Below, one piece after another: positions 8,111-16,162 of a stretch of DNA of 64,000 nucleotides; the first letter of the stretch is position 1, and every line of letters starts with the position of its first letter. Below the pieces are notes generated by a model. That model made no database searches. It was not told the DNA's origin and saw only the letters and a program-made list of their open reading frames with translations. The DNA lies in assembly GCF_009789195.1 (NCBI RefSeq), contig NZ_WSTC01000021.1:43302-107301 (forward strand), given 5' to 3'. Source of the DNA: Paenibacillus sp. MMS18-CY102 (GTDB taxonomy: Bacteria > Bacillota > Bacilli > Paenibacillales > Paenibacillaceae). The position numbers were made by a program, and so were the translations under genes.

Positions 8111-8329
8111 ATGGACATCGCTGTAATAGCCGGTGTGATCAGTATCATCGTTTCCTTTATTGTAGCACTTGTAATGGGGCAAGCTTTTGATGGGGATGCC
8201 GATGGCAGTGTGCTGGCGTTGCTTGGCTTGATCTCGATCCAGTTAAGCGCCATTACAGGAATTTTGGTTAGCCTGTATGCCCGAATTAGGAAAAAGCAAA
8301 AGCAAGATGAGAGAAGAGAGGCAAGATAA
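8111..8329 (+). CDS. Small two-helix membrane protein
   Basis: The 72-residue frame has two hydrophobic helices (about 4-24 and 34-57) joined by an acidic loop (FDGDADGS), and a strongly basic end (RIRKKQKQDERREAR). The positive-inside pattern places both ends in the cytoplasm. The Shine-Dalgarno is weak (GGGTGTGGTG). No family is recognised. A clear terminator follows six bases after the stop, which supports a real short transcript. Confidence 0.6.
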   Translation: MDIAVIAGVISIIVSFIVALVMGQAFDGDADGSVLALLGLISIQLSAITGILVSLYARIRKKQKQDERREAR

Positions 8330-8335
8330 CAGCGT

Positions 8336-8378
8336 GGTTCCGCTTGGCAGGCATGGATGCCTGGAGCGGGACTTTTTT
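8336..8378 (+). terminator. Terminator after the small membrane protein gene
   Basis: GTTCCGCT…CAGGCAT pairs across a GG loop with ATGCCTG…AGCGGGAC, followed by seven T (8372-8378). Confidence 0.8.
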
Positions 8379-8387
8379 TACAATAAA

Positions 8388-8415
8388 AAAACCTTCGGTG
8401 CCGTATCCGAAGGTT
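8388..8415 (-). terminator. Terminator of the GntR regulator gene
   Basis: AAACCTTCGG (8388-8397) and CCGAAGGTTT (8406-8415) are perfect arms; the minus-strand reading ends in seven T. It faces the plus-strand terminator just beside it. Confidence 0.8.
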
Positions 8416-8432
8416 TACGGAACGATTATATT

Positions 8433-9083
8433 TTAAGAAGAATAGCCATTGCGGAGCAGGTCCTCGCGAATGTTTTGCGTGTATTGCATGATGATGGTTT
8501 TCGCCTCTTGGTAGTTTCCTGCTTCCAGCTTTTTATAAATCTCCTCGTATAGTTGGCGGCCGGTGTAGGGGCGATTGGAGCCTTTGGTCAGGCGGTAGGT
8601 GACGACGTAGAACAGCAGCTTGTCTTTGTACAGGTTGAACGTCTCGATAATAAAACGATTCTGAACCGCTGCAAGCAGTGTGTGCATAAACATTAGGCCA
8701 TGCTCGTAATAAACACGGTACTGCTGCTGTTCGCTTGCGAGCACCATTTGGCCATAATGATGGCGCAGCGTGTCCAGATCAAGTTCATAGGACTCGTTGT
8801 CCATACGATCAAGCGCGTACGAATACAGTGCACTTAACAGGTCAAATATATCGTATAAATCTTTGATGTCGACACCTTTGACAAGAATGCCCCGTTTGTA
8901 AAGCGTCTGTACGAAGCCTTCCTTCTCAAGCAGGGAAATCGCAGCCCGGATGGGCGTTCTGCTCATGCCAAGCTTGCTCGCCAGATCGGTTTCAGAGAAG
9001 AGATCGCCGGGGAGATAGGCGCCATTAAGCAGCTGTTGGCGAATGGATTGGTAAGCGACATCAACGAGTGGCAAATCGGACAT
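8433..9083 (-). CDS. GntR family (FCD-type) transcriptional regulator
   Basis: The 216 residues begin with a winged helix-turn-helix (about 8-72: YQSIRQQLLNGAYLPGDLFSETDLASKLGMSRTPIRAAISLLEKEG), the classic GntR signature. An all-helical C-terminal domain (about 80-210) is of FadR/FCD length, but its metal-binding histidines are not obvious. It probably represses a catabolic or transport gene; the target is not evident. It is divergent from the DHA2 exporter at 9267, whose promoter lies in the shared 183-base space, so control of the exporter or of itself is possible. Confidence 0.88.
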   Translation of the reverse strand: MSDLPLVDVAYQSIRQQLLNGAYLPGDLFSETDLASKLGMSRTPIRAAISLLEKEGFVQTLYKRGILVKGVDIKDLYDIFDLLSALYSYALDRMDNESYELDLDTLRHHYGQMVLASEQQQYRVYYEHGLMFMHTLLAAVQNRFIIETFNLYKDKLLFYVVTYRLTKGSNRPYTGRQLYEEIYKKLEAGNYQEAKTIIMQYTQNIREDLLRNGYSS

Positions 9084-9217
9084 AAGAATGTAGCTCCTCT
9101 ATTGAATTTAGAACAGGTGAAGCATGTAATACCACATAGTATATAGGGAATTACCAATGATTAGCAATAAAGAGAAGGTCCCATTCAGGCAGTGGGTAAT
9201 ATGAATGTTTATTCTAT

Positions 9218-9246
9218 TTGACAGTGACTATCATTTTGTATACACT
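9218..9246 (+). promoter_or_regulatory. Promoter of the exporter-tetR operon
   Basis: TTGACA at 9218-9223 is followed after 17 bases by TACACT at 9241-9246, a good sigma-A promoter. The -10 region overlaps the palindrome TGTATACA (9237-9244), a possible operator. Confidence 0.65.
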
Positions 9247-9266
9247 TCCATTATGGAAATAAAACG

Positions 9267-10817
9267 ATGGAGGTTATGGCGTTGGATAAAAAGAACAACA
9301 GGAAGCTTATCGTTCTCGGCTTGATCATTGGCATTATTTTTTCCGAGCTAGACGAGACAGTGGTCAGCACGGCTATGCCGACGATTATCCGCGACCTGAA
9401 CGGGCTGTCGCTGTATGGCTGGGTGGCGGGCATCTACATGCTGACGATGACGTCGTTCATGCCGATTCTCGGCAAGCTGGCGGATTTGTATGGGCGCAAG
9501 AAGATTTATTTGCTAAGCATGGGGCTGTTTATTGCAGGTTCGGTTATTAGCGGGTTTGCAACATCGATGCCTGTGCTTTTATTTGGCCGGGGCATACAAG
9601 GGATCGGCGCAGGCGGGCTGATGCCGCTTGCCATGGTCATATTCGGGGACTTATTCACCGTAGAGGAACGCGCCAAGACGCAGGGCGTATTCGGCGCAAT
9701 CTTCTTTATTCCGCAGCTGCTAGGCCCGCTGATCGGGGGCTATTTGACAGAGCATATTTCGTGGCATTGGATCTTCTGGGTCAACATTCCGGTGGGCGTG
9801 CTGGCAGCGGCCGTATTATCTGCGGGCTTGACGGAGTCCAAGGGGAACAAGGATGCAAGCATCGACTGGGCAGGCGCTTTGCTGTTGGTAGCAGCCATAG
9901 TATCGCTGTTGATTACGCCAGTGCTGCATGAGACGGAGCATTACGCATGGAACTCCGGAGTTCTGATCTCGTTGTGGGTGCTTGGTGCTGTCTTGCTTGT
10001 CCTATTTGTACTCGTGGAGCGTAAGGCGAAGGAACCGATTCTCCCGATGCATTTGTTTAAGAACCATACGTTTGTGGTGTTATCTTTGATTGTATTCACG
10101 CTCGTTATTGGCATTATGGGATCGTTCGCGTCGTTCCCGTTCTTTGCACAAAACGTACTAGACCTGTCGCCAATCGCTTCCGGTTATATCACGTTGCCGC
10201 TAATGGTTGGCGCGATCGGGGCGAGCATCGTGTCCGGGCGGTTAATGACGAAGATTCCTTATCGGACGATCTTTATCGTGTCCATGCTGCTGCCGGCAAT
10301 TGCGTTCTTCTTGTTGGCAGGGATCGACGCGCATACGCAAATTTATGTGATCTGCATCTATTTTGTAATCCTTGGGCTCGGTTTCGGGGTGTTGTTCAAC
10401 AACAACCTGATTGTGCAAGAGTCCGTGGCCAAAGAAAACAGCGGCATCGCATTGACGTCAGTCACCTTGTTCCAGTCGTTTGGCTTAACAATTGGCGTGA
10501 GCATATTCGGCAGCCTGCTTGCTTCTAACATCACGTCGGGCATTGGGAAGCTGGCTAGCACGCTGCCTGCCGAAACGGCGGGCCAGCTTGGCGAATCCGC
10601 ACAGGGCGGCATTCCAGCAGGGCTTGATTCTTCCTTGGTAGAGCAAATCAAAACGATATTCGCTGATGCGTTCCAGAATCTCTATTGGGTATCCTTCGTC
10701 TTCGCTCTTATTGTCGTGGGCATCTGCTTCTTCTTGAAACGGGAGGTGCTGTCCACCAAGTCCGAGGAGAACGAAGCTGGTGCAGCAGCGATATCTCTCG
10801 ATAAGGGAGGCCATTAG
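9267..10817 (+). CDS. DHA2-family MFS multidrug exporter (14-TM type)
   Basis: The 516-residue membrane protein fits the EmrB/QacA branch in size and motifs. Motif D1 is LDETVVSTAMPTIIRDL near helix 1, motif A is GKLADLYGRKKIY (about 70-82), and motif C is GPLIGGYLTEHISWHWIFWVN in helix 5. It should expel amphiphilic drugs using the proton gradient. The frame starts with ATG at 9267. GGAGG lies inside its first codons, eight bases before an in-frame TTG at 9282, which may be the real start. The stop overlaps the GTG of the following tetR gene by one base, the usual arrangement of an exporter with its own repressor. Confidence 0.92.
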   Translation: MEVMALDKKNNRKLIVLGLIIGIIFSELDETVVSTAMPTIIRDLNGLSLYGWVAGIYMLTMTSFMPILGKLADLYGRKKIYLLSMGLFIAGSVISGFATSMPVLLFGRGIQGIGAGGLMPLAMVIFGDLFTVEERAKTQGVFGAIFFIPQLLGPLIGGYLTEHISWHWIFWVNIPVGVLAAAVLSAGLTESKGNKDASIDWAGALLLVAAIVSLLITPVLHETEHYAWNSGVLISLWVLGAVLLVLFVLVERKAKEPILPMHLFKNHTFVVLSLIVFTLVIGIMGSFASFPFFAQNVLDLSPIASGYITLPLMVGAIGASIVSGRLMTKIPYRTIFIVSMLLPAIAFFLLAGIDAHTQIYVICIYFVILGLGFGVLFNNNLIVQESVAKENSGIALTSVTLFQSFGLTIGVSIFGSLLASNITSGIGKLASTLPAETAGQLGESAQGGIPAGLDSSLVEQIKTIFADAFQNLYWVSFVFALIVVGICFFLKREVLSTKSEENEAGAAAISLDKGGH

Positions 10818-11446
10818 TGGCCGCAGAGCAGTCTGGGAAGCCTGAACCGGCGAAGCTTGGACTGCGTGAGAAGAAGAAGCAGAAGACGCGGATGACGTTG
10901 CAGCATCAAGCGATGAGGCTGTTTCGGGAGCAAGGGTACCATGCAACGACGATTGAGCAGATTGCCGAAGCGAGCGAGATTTCGCCGAGCACGTTTTTTC
11001 GGTATTTTGCGACGAAGGAAGCGTTGGTGCTGGAGGACGAGTATGACCCGATATTAGTGAAAGTTTTTCGGGAGCAGCTAGTTGGGTTGAACCCGATTCA
11101 AGCGATGCGGGCGACGATTCGCGAAATCTTCTCTTCCTTAAGGGAAGAGGAACGGGCTGCGCTCCATGACAGGATGACGCTGAGCATTTCTGTCCCTGAG
11201 CTGCGTGCCGCTTCGTTAATCCAGATGAATGAGTCGTTGCAGCTGATCGCGGATCTCGTTGCCGAGCGCTTAAATCGCCCGCGCGATGACTTCGAAGTAT
11301 TCACCTTCGCAGGCTCCGTGTTCGGCGTCGTGATGGCGGGCCAGCTCTACTGCTTGAACCACCCAGAGGCTGATTTCTTTACTACAATCGATCGCATGCT
11401 CGGGCATCTAGAGGGCGGGCTTCCGTTGATGGGGCAGCTCGAGTAA
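10817..11446 (+). CDS. TetR family regulator of the exporter operon
   Basis: The GTG at 10817 shares a base with the exporter stop and is preceded by AAGGGAGG. Residues about 22-70 form the TetR helix-turn-helix (TRMTLQHQAMRLFREQGYHATTIEQIAEASEISPSTFFRYFATKEALV). The C-terminal part (about 80-209) resembles the TetR_C_17/AcrR-like MftR ligand domain. It probably represses its own operon and is released by an exported drug. The operator may be the TGTATACA palindrome in the promoter, which is inference. Confidence 0.9.
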   Translation: MAAEQSGKPEPAKLGLREKKKQKTRMTLQHQAMRLFREQGYHATTIEQIAEASEISPSTFFRYFATKEALVLEDEYDPILVKVFREQLVGLNPIQAMRATIREIFSSLREEERAALHDRMTLSISVPELRAASLIQMNESLQLIADLVAERLNRPRDDFEVFTFAGSVFGVVMAGQLYCLNHPEADFFTTIDRMLGHLEGGLPLMGQLE

Positions 11447-11483
11447 GCAACGCGGCTGGTCCGGCGTGCGAAGTAGTGTCGCC

Positions 11484-11627
11484 CATTGCAGAATGTGCAA
11501 TGAGAAAGGCGCGAAAAGCTCTAATTTGTCTAAAAAGCGCGATGTGCACCAGTTGGCATTGTATAGAATGCAATGGGAAGGTACGCAGAGGCTGGTGGAT
11601 GGAGGGGTCATTGTACAAATTGCAATG
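11484..11627. repeat. Cluster A of the CATTGYA-N5-TRCAATG palindrome (three copies)
   Basis: Three 19-base interrupted palindromes start at 11484, 11557 and 11609 (spacings 73 and 52). Each has seven-base arms, CATTGCA or CATTGTA with TGCAATG, around a variable five-base centre (GAATG, TAGAA, CAAAT). The spacing equals that of the last three copies in the four-copy clusters at 39134 and 40163. It lies just after tetR in a 457-base gap with no gene. Confidence 0.85.
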
Positions 11628-11763
11628 GGAGCTCCGTGGCCGGGGTGACATGCGATGAGGCTCGCCATTAAATTCATAGTGTGCTCATGCGCTTTATCCG
11701 ATGGAAAGGGTGTAGCGTTCTAAAGCGAAGCCACAAGGGTTGAAAGAAATAGCGCTAGGACAG

Positions 11764-11789
11764 AAGGCAGCCATGAAGGCTGCCTTTTG
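11764..11789 (+). terminator. Terminator in the gap after tetR
   Basis: AAGGCAGCC (11764-11772) and GGCTGCCTT (11778-11786) form a perfect nine-base stem followed by TT. It is the likely end of the exporter-tetR transcript, which would then include repeat cluster A in its 3' untranslated region. Confidence 0.7.
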
Positions 11790-11903
11790 CTGCGTTACAT
11801 ACGGCAAGCACGCCAGATTTGACGAGAGGCGGCAAGCGCTAATGCACCACACAACTCCTCATGTACGATGGGGAGACACGTGCTGGCAGAGCCAACAGGC
11901 TAC

Positions 11904-12767
11904 TTAGTAACGGTCCATAATCAGCTGCGTTTTGAGCGAATCCTGCGCAAGGAACCAGCCTTTATTTTGCAAATACGCAATCAGTTCATCATGCTTCGAG
12001 GAAGCAGTGGTTGCGCTTGCCGTTTTGAACGAGGCTTCGACGACATATTCCGTACCCGTGCCTGCTGCGTTCAAGATCGGCCATACTTCGATATACAGCT
12101 GCAGTCCGCTCCACGTGCCGATGGAACGTTTGGCAAGGACGGGACCGTAATAGCGGGAGGTTTGCAGCATGCTGGTGCCCCAGCCGCTATAGAGCCAATT
12201 GTTGAATTTGTCAGGCGCGTTATTGACCATTAGGCTTCTTGCATCCGATAGTGATGGCAGATCCATGCCGCTGTAGCCAGATTTGCTGCCGCTTTTGGTT
12301 CGGGTAATGCTTAGTGTCTTGTTCTGGTAGCCCCATTCGACTTGCGCTTCGTAATTCGTATCGCCGGAATCAAAGCCTTCGTTGTTCGCTTGTGTTAATG
12401 CAGCAGTAATATCGCCGTTAGCAATTGCGTAGCGTTTCTTATAGCTCAGTTCGAAGTCGGATTCGCCTTCCATCTTGCGGATTCGGGTGCTCCATCCGTT
12501 CGAGTAGATGTTCTTGGCGTTCGTGTCGAGAAATGCGACGTTCATCTTGGTAACGGTAGTGGGCATTGAGAAGGTTGTCAGTACAGTGCTCGTTAGCTTA
12601 AAGTCCGAGCCCAGCACGGCACTCGGGTTCATCAGAAGTTTGACTTCATAATCGGGTACCATGTTCGATGCGGCGTGTGCCGTGGCGGGCTGGAAGCCTG
12701 CGCCGGAGAGGAGGGCGGTACCTAGTGTAGCGACGAGTGTGGCGGTGGTGAGCAAGCGTTTGAGCAT
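11904..12767 (-). CDS. Secreted CYTH-like domain protein
   Basis: A signal peptide (about 1-33, ending TAHA-A) precedes about 250 residues closely similar to the N-terminal half of the protein at 26798-28447. Shared landmarks are YEVKL near the start, a FLDT/YMDT strand, GWSTRIRKMEG, FELSYKKRYAI, NGDITAALTQAN, VEWGYQNKTLSI and a closing IMDRY. The order 'E-x-K, strand with DT, RIRK, basic K-K-R' recalls the CYTH/triphosphate-tunnel fold, whose members bind polyphosphate-like anions; this link is my inference. The protein has no wall anchor and is probably released. It is a single gene. Confidence 0.65.
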   Translation of the reverse strand: MLKRLLTTATLVATLGTALLSGAGFQPATAHAASNMVPDYEVKLLMNPSAVLGSDFKLTSTVLTTFSMPTTVTKMNVAFLDTNAKNIYSNGWSTRIRKMEGESDFELSYKKRYAIANGDITAALTQANNEGFDSGDTNYEAQVEWGYQNKTLSITRTKSGSKSGYSGMDLPSLSDARSLMVNNAPDKFNNWLYSGWGTSMLQTSRYYGPVLAKRSIGTWSGLQLYIEVWPILNAAGTGTEYVVEASFKTASATTASSKHDELIAYLQNKGWFLAQDSLKTQLIMDRY

Positions 12768-12887
12768 AACGTAATAAACTCCCTTTCGCTTAAGAAATTA
12801 GATTTCCTACGTAGCGTAAGGGGAGAATGTTAGCGAATCATTAGGGACAGCTATAGTGTTTGTAAATCGAAAACAGGCGGAGTAGCC

Positions 12888-13160
12888 TTATACGCTTAAT
12901 CCTAATTTCGCTATTAGAAAATCACCATGTTCGATTTTCATCGTATTCTTCTCTTGATTAAAATGCCAGCCTTGTTCGATGGCATATTTAATTAAAAGTT
13001 CACAGTTTTTCGGTTTATGATAATTAAAGTGCCAACTGCCTTGCCATGTGAAAACCACTTCAAATAACGAATTTTTTAATGAATATACTCTAAGGCTAAC
13101 AAATTCATTGCTAGGTATTTCATTAATGATGCAACGGAATAAGGAACCATTGACCATCAT
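12888..13160 (-). CDS. Hypothetical 90-residue protein
   Basis: The frame is A+T-rich compared with its neighbours and encodes a small soluble protein with several aromatic residues (FEVVFTWQGSWHFNYHKPKN). It starts with ATG at 13160 and then a second ATG; upstream is a T/A-rich tract with no clear Shine-Dalgarno. No family is recognised. With the next gene it forms a short low-GC island, perhaps acquired by transfer. Confidence 0.5.
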   Translation of the reverse strand: MMVNGSLFRCIINEIPSNEFVSLRVYSLKNSLFEVVFTWQGSWHFNYHKPKNCELLIKYAIEQGWHFNQEKNTMKIEHGDFLIAKLGLSV

Positions 13161-13221
13161 TTTTTTTTAGTTGTTTTACGAAATGGTTTCAATTAATCAC
13201 CTTCATAATAAAGTCGAGTTG

Positions 13222-13563
13222 TCATTCGTCCCAGTCGATTTCCTCACATTTATTAAATATAGTTTCAAAGTCACTTTTAATTATTAGATGTTTTATTACT
13301 TCCTCAATGCGGTTACGGCTACATTCATCCACCAGAATCATGTCACTTCCCCAAAAATAATGCCCATGCAGGCATTCACCAGTATGTTTGTTTTTTTCAG
13401 CTAGTGTTTGTATGTTTCTATAGGTGAAGAAGGAAGCAATCCACCGTGCGCCATCTTCAAAAGTAACGATGGCATTTGTATTATCATCATGGATGTTCCA
13501 TTCTCCTTCTGCCCATTGTTCAGCCTCAATCCAAATGGAATACGGCATTTTTTGCATAAACAA
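13222..13563 (-). CDS. Hypothetical protein in the low-GC island
   Basis: The 113-residue acidic protein begins MPYSIWIEAEQWAEGEW a few residues after the start and has IVTFEDGARWIASFFTYRNI in the middle. This type is known from scattered Bacilli as a conserved hypothetical protein; I recall no function. A GGAGG lies ten bases before the TTG at 13563; an ATG follows at 13557. Base composition is lower in GC than the flanks. Small acidic proteins encoded alone in such islands are often immunity proteins, but nothing here proves it. Confidence 0.6.
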   Translation of the reverse strand: MFMQKMPYSIWIEAEQWAEGEWNIHDDNTNAIVTFEDGARWIASFFTYRNIQTLAEKNKHTGECLHGHYFWGSDMILVDECSRNRIEEVIKHLIIKSDFETIFNKCEEIDWDE

Positions 13564-13577
13564 CTCTATGTGCCCTC

Positions 13578-13886
13578 CTATTCTTCGCTCAGCTCATGCA
13601 GTTCAAAAGCATGCACATACTGCGCAATGATATCTTCGACCGCTTTAAGCTCTCCGCTTATGGCTTGGTGAATGGCTTGCAGACCCGTGTCCTGTAGCTG
13701 CTTGCGCAAGGTGTCGCGTTTTACGGCCAGCATTTCGTGAAACGCCAGTGCTCGCCCGCGCCGGAAGGTTTGGGCTGCCAGGCGCCCCTCGCGTCCGCCG
13801 TGGCCTCCGCGCCTGCGGTGCTCGCTGTCACGTTCGTTGCCATTTGGCAAAGCGGAGCTTGTTTCGTTGGATTCATTTTGGCTCAT
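13578..13886 (-). CDS. Small conserved protein with charged N-terminus
   Basis: The 102-residue protein has a Gly/Arg-rich N-terminal third (EHRRRGGHGGREGRLAAQ) and a conserved helical remainder beginning FRRGRALAFHEMLAVKRDTL and ending IIAQYVHAFELHELSEE. Proteins with this FRRGRA…FELHE frame are common in Paenibacillus and unassigned. A perfect AAGGAGG precedes the ATG. The promoter region carries two 16-base palindromes (13907-13945), suggesting dedicated control. Confidence 0.75.
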   Translation of the reverse strand: MSQNESNETSSALPNGNERDSEHRRRGGHGGREGRLAAQTFRRGRALAFHEMLAVKRDTLRKQLQDTGLQAIHQAISGELKAVEDIIAQYVHAFELHELSEE

Positions 13887-13906
13887 CGAATCGCCTCCTT
13901 ATTATT

Positions 13907-13945
13907 GTATACAAAAGTATACACTTGGCGTATGCAAATGCATAC
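13907..13945. promoter_or_regulatory. Paired 16-base palindromes, candidate operators
   Basis: GTATAC-AAAA-GTATAC (13907-13922) and GTATGC-AAAT-GCATAC (13930-13945) share layout and are 23 bases apart. They lie in the divergent space between the gene at 13886 and the HAD gene at 14047. The first sits directly before the Shine-Dalgarno of the minus-strand gene. The protein bound is unknown. Confidence 0.55.
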
Positions 13946-14046
13946 AACCAATATTTCTCTTTTGGGAAATTATAGTTGCTATTTGGTTCGTAAAATGGCA
14001 TTTTTAATAGACATGAGAGAGTCACCTAATGAGAGGGGAACAGAAC

Positions 14047-14769
14047 ATGGGCCAAATTAAACTTATTCTATTTGATCTCGATGATACGCTTGTTCACTTT
14101 GATGATTATTGGGAGACGAGCATGAAGGAAGCTTTTGCGAAGCATGATTTTACGAGAGCGATGGATACGAATCGCGTATACGAGATTTTCCGTGAAATCG
14201 ATCTTCGTCTCGTGCAGCAGCTTGATTCCCAGCAGATTACGATTGAGCAATTTCGAATTAGGCGGTTTGTTGAATGCATGGAGCAAGTGGGCGAAGTGGT
14301 TGACGAGGCAACCGCAATTGACTTTGAACTGTTCTACCAGTCGATTGCGAAGAAAAATATGAAGCCAAACGAAGCAGTCAATAAGCTCATTGGGGAGCTA
14401 CAACGTGAGTATCGCGTAGGGGCATTGACCAACGGAAGCGAGGGCTGGCAGTTGGATAAGCTGGAGGCGATCGGGCTCAACGAGGTCATCTCGGAAGAGA
14501 CGTTGTTTATATCCGGCAGGATCGGGCATGAGAAGCCGAGCCCCGAAATTTATATTCATGTTGTGCAAACGGCCGGCGTTCAACCAGATGAGGTACTTGT
14601 CGTCGGTGATTCCTGGGCCAATGATGTGGCGGGTCCAATTGGGCAAGGGATGCAGGCGGTTTGGATGAATAAAAAACAGCAGAAAGCGCCCACTGGCCCT
14701 TCCGCACCGCAGCCGCTGGCGGTCATTACTGATTTGGAGGAGCTTCGCGGGCTGTTATTGTTGCCTTAG
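14047..14769 (+). CDS. HAD-superfamily hydrolase (YjjG-like)
   Basis: The ATG at 14047 follows AGAGGGG and gives 240 residues. HAD motif I is FDLDDTLVHF (nucleophile Asp and general acid Asp), motif II is ALTNGSEGW, the motif III lysine is in GHEKPSPEIYIHV, and motif IV is VVGDSWANDVAGP. A helical cap lies between motifs I and II, as in subclass I enzymes such as the nucleotidase YjjG. The likely reaction is removal of phosphate from a small metabolite; the substrate is not determined. Confidence 0.88.
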   Translation: MGQIKLILFDLDDTLVHFDDYWETSMKEAFAKHDFTRAMDTNRVYEIFREIDLRLVQQLDSQQITIEQFRIRRFVECMEQVGEVVDEATAIDFELFYQSIAKKNMKPNEAVNKLIGELQREYRVGALTNGSEGWQLDKLEAIGLNEVISEETLFISGRIGHEKPSPEIYIHVVQTAGVQPDEVLVVGDSWANDVAGPIGQGMQAVWMNKKQQKAPTGPSAPQPLAVITDLEELRGLLLLP

Positions 14770-14787
14770 TCACGATATATAACTCGA

Positions 14788-14824
14788 AAAAGCTGTCTCA
14801 TCTGACGATGAGGCAGCTTTCTTT
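14788..14824. terminator. Terminator after the HAD gene
   Basis: AAAAGCTGTCTCATC and GATGAGGCAGCTTT pair around a short TGAC loop and are followed by CTTTT. It lies between convergent genes and could serve both. Confidence 0.75.
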
Positions 14825-14843
14825 TGTCATTCTCACCAACGAA

Positions 14844-15299
14844 TCAAAGCTTCGCATTATCCACGGCAGGGTCCCGGAATACCGTCGATTGCAGTACTCC
14901 GATTGCATCAGAAATTTGCTGCAGCTGATCGCTGGATAAACCGTGCAGGCGTTGCTGGAACTTTACGTCCATCTGGCCAAAAGCTTCGTTCATAAACGCT
15001 TGTCCTTCGGAGGTAAGGCGGATTAGCTGTTTGCGCTTGTCGCCTGCGTCGCTGTATCTTTCACATAAGCCTTTGTCTGTAAGCTTGCGCAGCTCACGGC
15101 TGGCGTTAGGCATGGATAGGTGCTTGCAGTCGCTGATTTCGCTTAGCGTTGTAAGCTGCTGGACCGCAATATATTCTAGAATGCCATATTGGACGGGCGT
15201 AATGTCCCCCATCGGGATGTCTTTTGAAAATTCGTGCTGGCTTTCATGGACGGCTGTCAGGAATGCGACCATTTGATGAAATAGCGTGCTCTTGTCCAA
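14844..15299 (-). CDS. MarR family transcriptional regulator
   Basis: A winged helix-turn-helix spans about residues 40-105 (TTLSEISDCKHLSMPNASRELRKLTDKGLCERYSDAGDKRKQLIRLT, with the DKRK wing tip), flanked by dimer helices. The TTG at 15299 is preferred over the GTG at 15308 because AGAGGTG lies seven bases before it. It is divergent from an NAD(P)H quinone reductase gene. Palindromes of the form TTATCAAATGATAA lie in the promoter space between them, so it most likely represses that gene and itself until oxidised or ligand-bound. Confidence 0.88.
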   Translation of the reverse strand: MDKSTLFHQMVAFLTAVHESQHEFSKDIPMGDITPVQYGILEYIAVQQLTTLSEISDCKHLSMPNASRELRKLTDKGLCERYSDAGDKRKQLIRLTSEGQAFMNEAFGQMDVKFQQRLHGLSSDQLQQISDAIGVLQSTVFRDPAVDNAKL

Positions 15300-15334
15300 T
15301 GGGATCACCTCTTACTGCTACGATACCAAATCGG

Positions 15335-15403
15335 TTATCAAATAACAATTATCATTTGACAACTATATAATAACCGTGCTACGATTTAATTATCAAATGA
15401 TAA
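15335..15403. promoter_or_regulatory. Divergent promoter with MarR-type operators
   Basis: TTGACA (15356-15361) and TACGAT (15380-15385, spacer 18) form the promoter of the reductase gene. TTATCAAATGATAA (15390-15403) is a perfect palindrome around its start site. A related TTATCATTTGACAA (15349-15362) covers its -35, and a half site TTATCAAATAA begins at 15335. Confidence 0.7.
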
Positions 15404-15419
15404 CAAAAGAGGTGGCGCT

Positions 15420-16007
15420 ATGAAGACGCTAATTATTTACACGCATCCGACTCACGAGAGCTTAAGCTACGCTTTTCTGCAGAAGACGATTGAGGGCATC
15501 GGCGAAAATCCGAACAGCGGCGAGATGCAGGTGTTGGATTTGTACGCTGAAGGGTTCAATCCGCTATTAGTGTTTAATGAAAACAAACGCAGGCGGGATA
15601 TGCACAAGGACCCTGAGCTGGAGCGTTATCGGGAACAGCTGCTCTGGGCGGACCGGATTGTAATGATTTATCCCATCTGGTGGGGGCGTCCGCCGGCCAT
15701 GCTGCTCGGGTACATCGACCAGTTGTTTGCATCCAATTTTGCATATCGCGATACTGGCGGGCTGCTGGCGGAGGGTTTGTTGAAAGGAAAAACGGCCGTT
15801 TGCATCTCGGTAATGAAAGGACCGGCGTTTTATCCGCTATACTGGCTGAACAATGCACATAAGGTGCTGATGCGCAAAGCGCTTTTCCGCTGGGTCGGCA
15901 TCAAGAAAGTGAAGTTCTTCGAGTTCGGCGGCATGGAGAAGAAGAATGGGCGGCAGGCGGAGAAGCTGAACAAGGTGCAACGGTATTTTCGGACGGCTAG
16001 GGCGTGA
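15420..16007 (+). CDS. NAD(P)H oxidoreductase (flavodoxin-like quinone reductase)
   Basis: The 195-residue protein has the flavodoxin-like fold of the MdaB/YwrO/KefF group. The FMN/FAD phosphate loop is YTHPTHESLSYAFLQ near the N-terminus, the central signature is ADRIVMIYPIWWGRPPAMLLGYIDQLFASNFAY, and a later GLLKGKTAVCISVMKGP matches the family. It should reduce quinones or similar electrophiles by two electrons. AAGAGGTGG precedes the ATG. The divergent MarR repressor and operator palindromes indicate induction by quinone or electrophile stress. Confidence 0.88.
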   Translation: MKTLIIYTHPTHESLSYAFLQKTIEGIGENPNSGEMQVLDLYAEGFNPLLVFNENKRRRDMHKDPELERYREQLLWADRIVMIYPIWWGRPPAMLLGYIDQLFASNFAYRDTGGLLAEGLLKGKTAVCISVMKGPAFYPLYWLNNAHKVLMRKALFRWVGIKKVKFFEFGGMEKKNGRQAEKLNKVQRYFRTARA

Positions 16008-16162
16008 TCGTGTAGGTGTATACGGCAACGGGATTTGGAGAGGGGGCTCCTTCATTATTTTTTGATAAAGAATGGCGGATGTTCTCCCTACAGCACTTTG
16101 ATTTCTATAAAATGGAATGAGTGCTGAAGCAAGCGTGTTACAACGCATGTGGGGAGGGGCAA

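Noticed and set aside
11447..11660. Small protein frames of about 60-89 residues through repeat cluster A
   Set aside because: Several frames are open on both strands because the cluster is low in stops; none has a ribosome site or motif.
13737..14060. Plus-strand open frame of 107 residues
   Set aside because: Mostly antisense to the 102-residue gene and running through its promoter palindromes.
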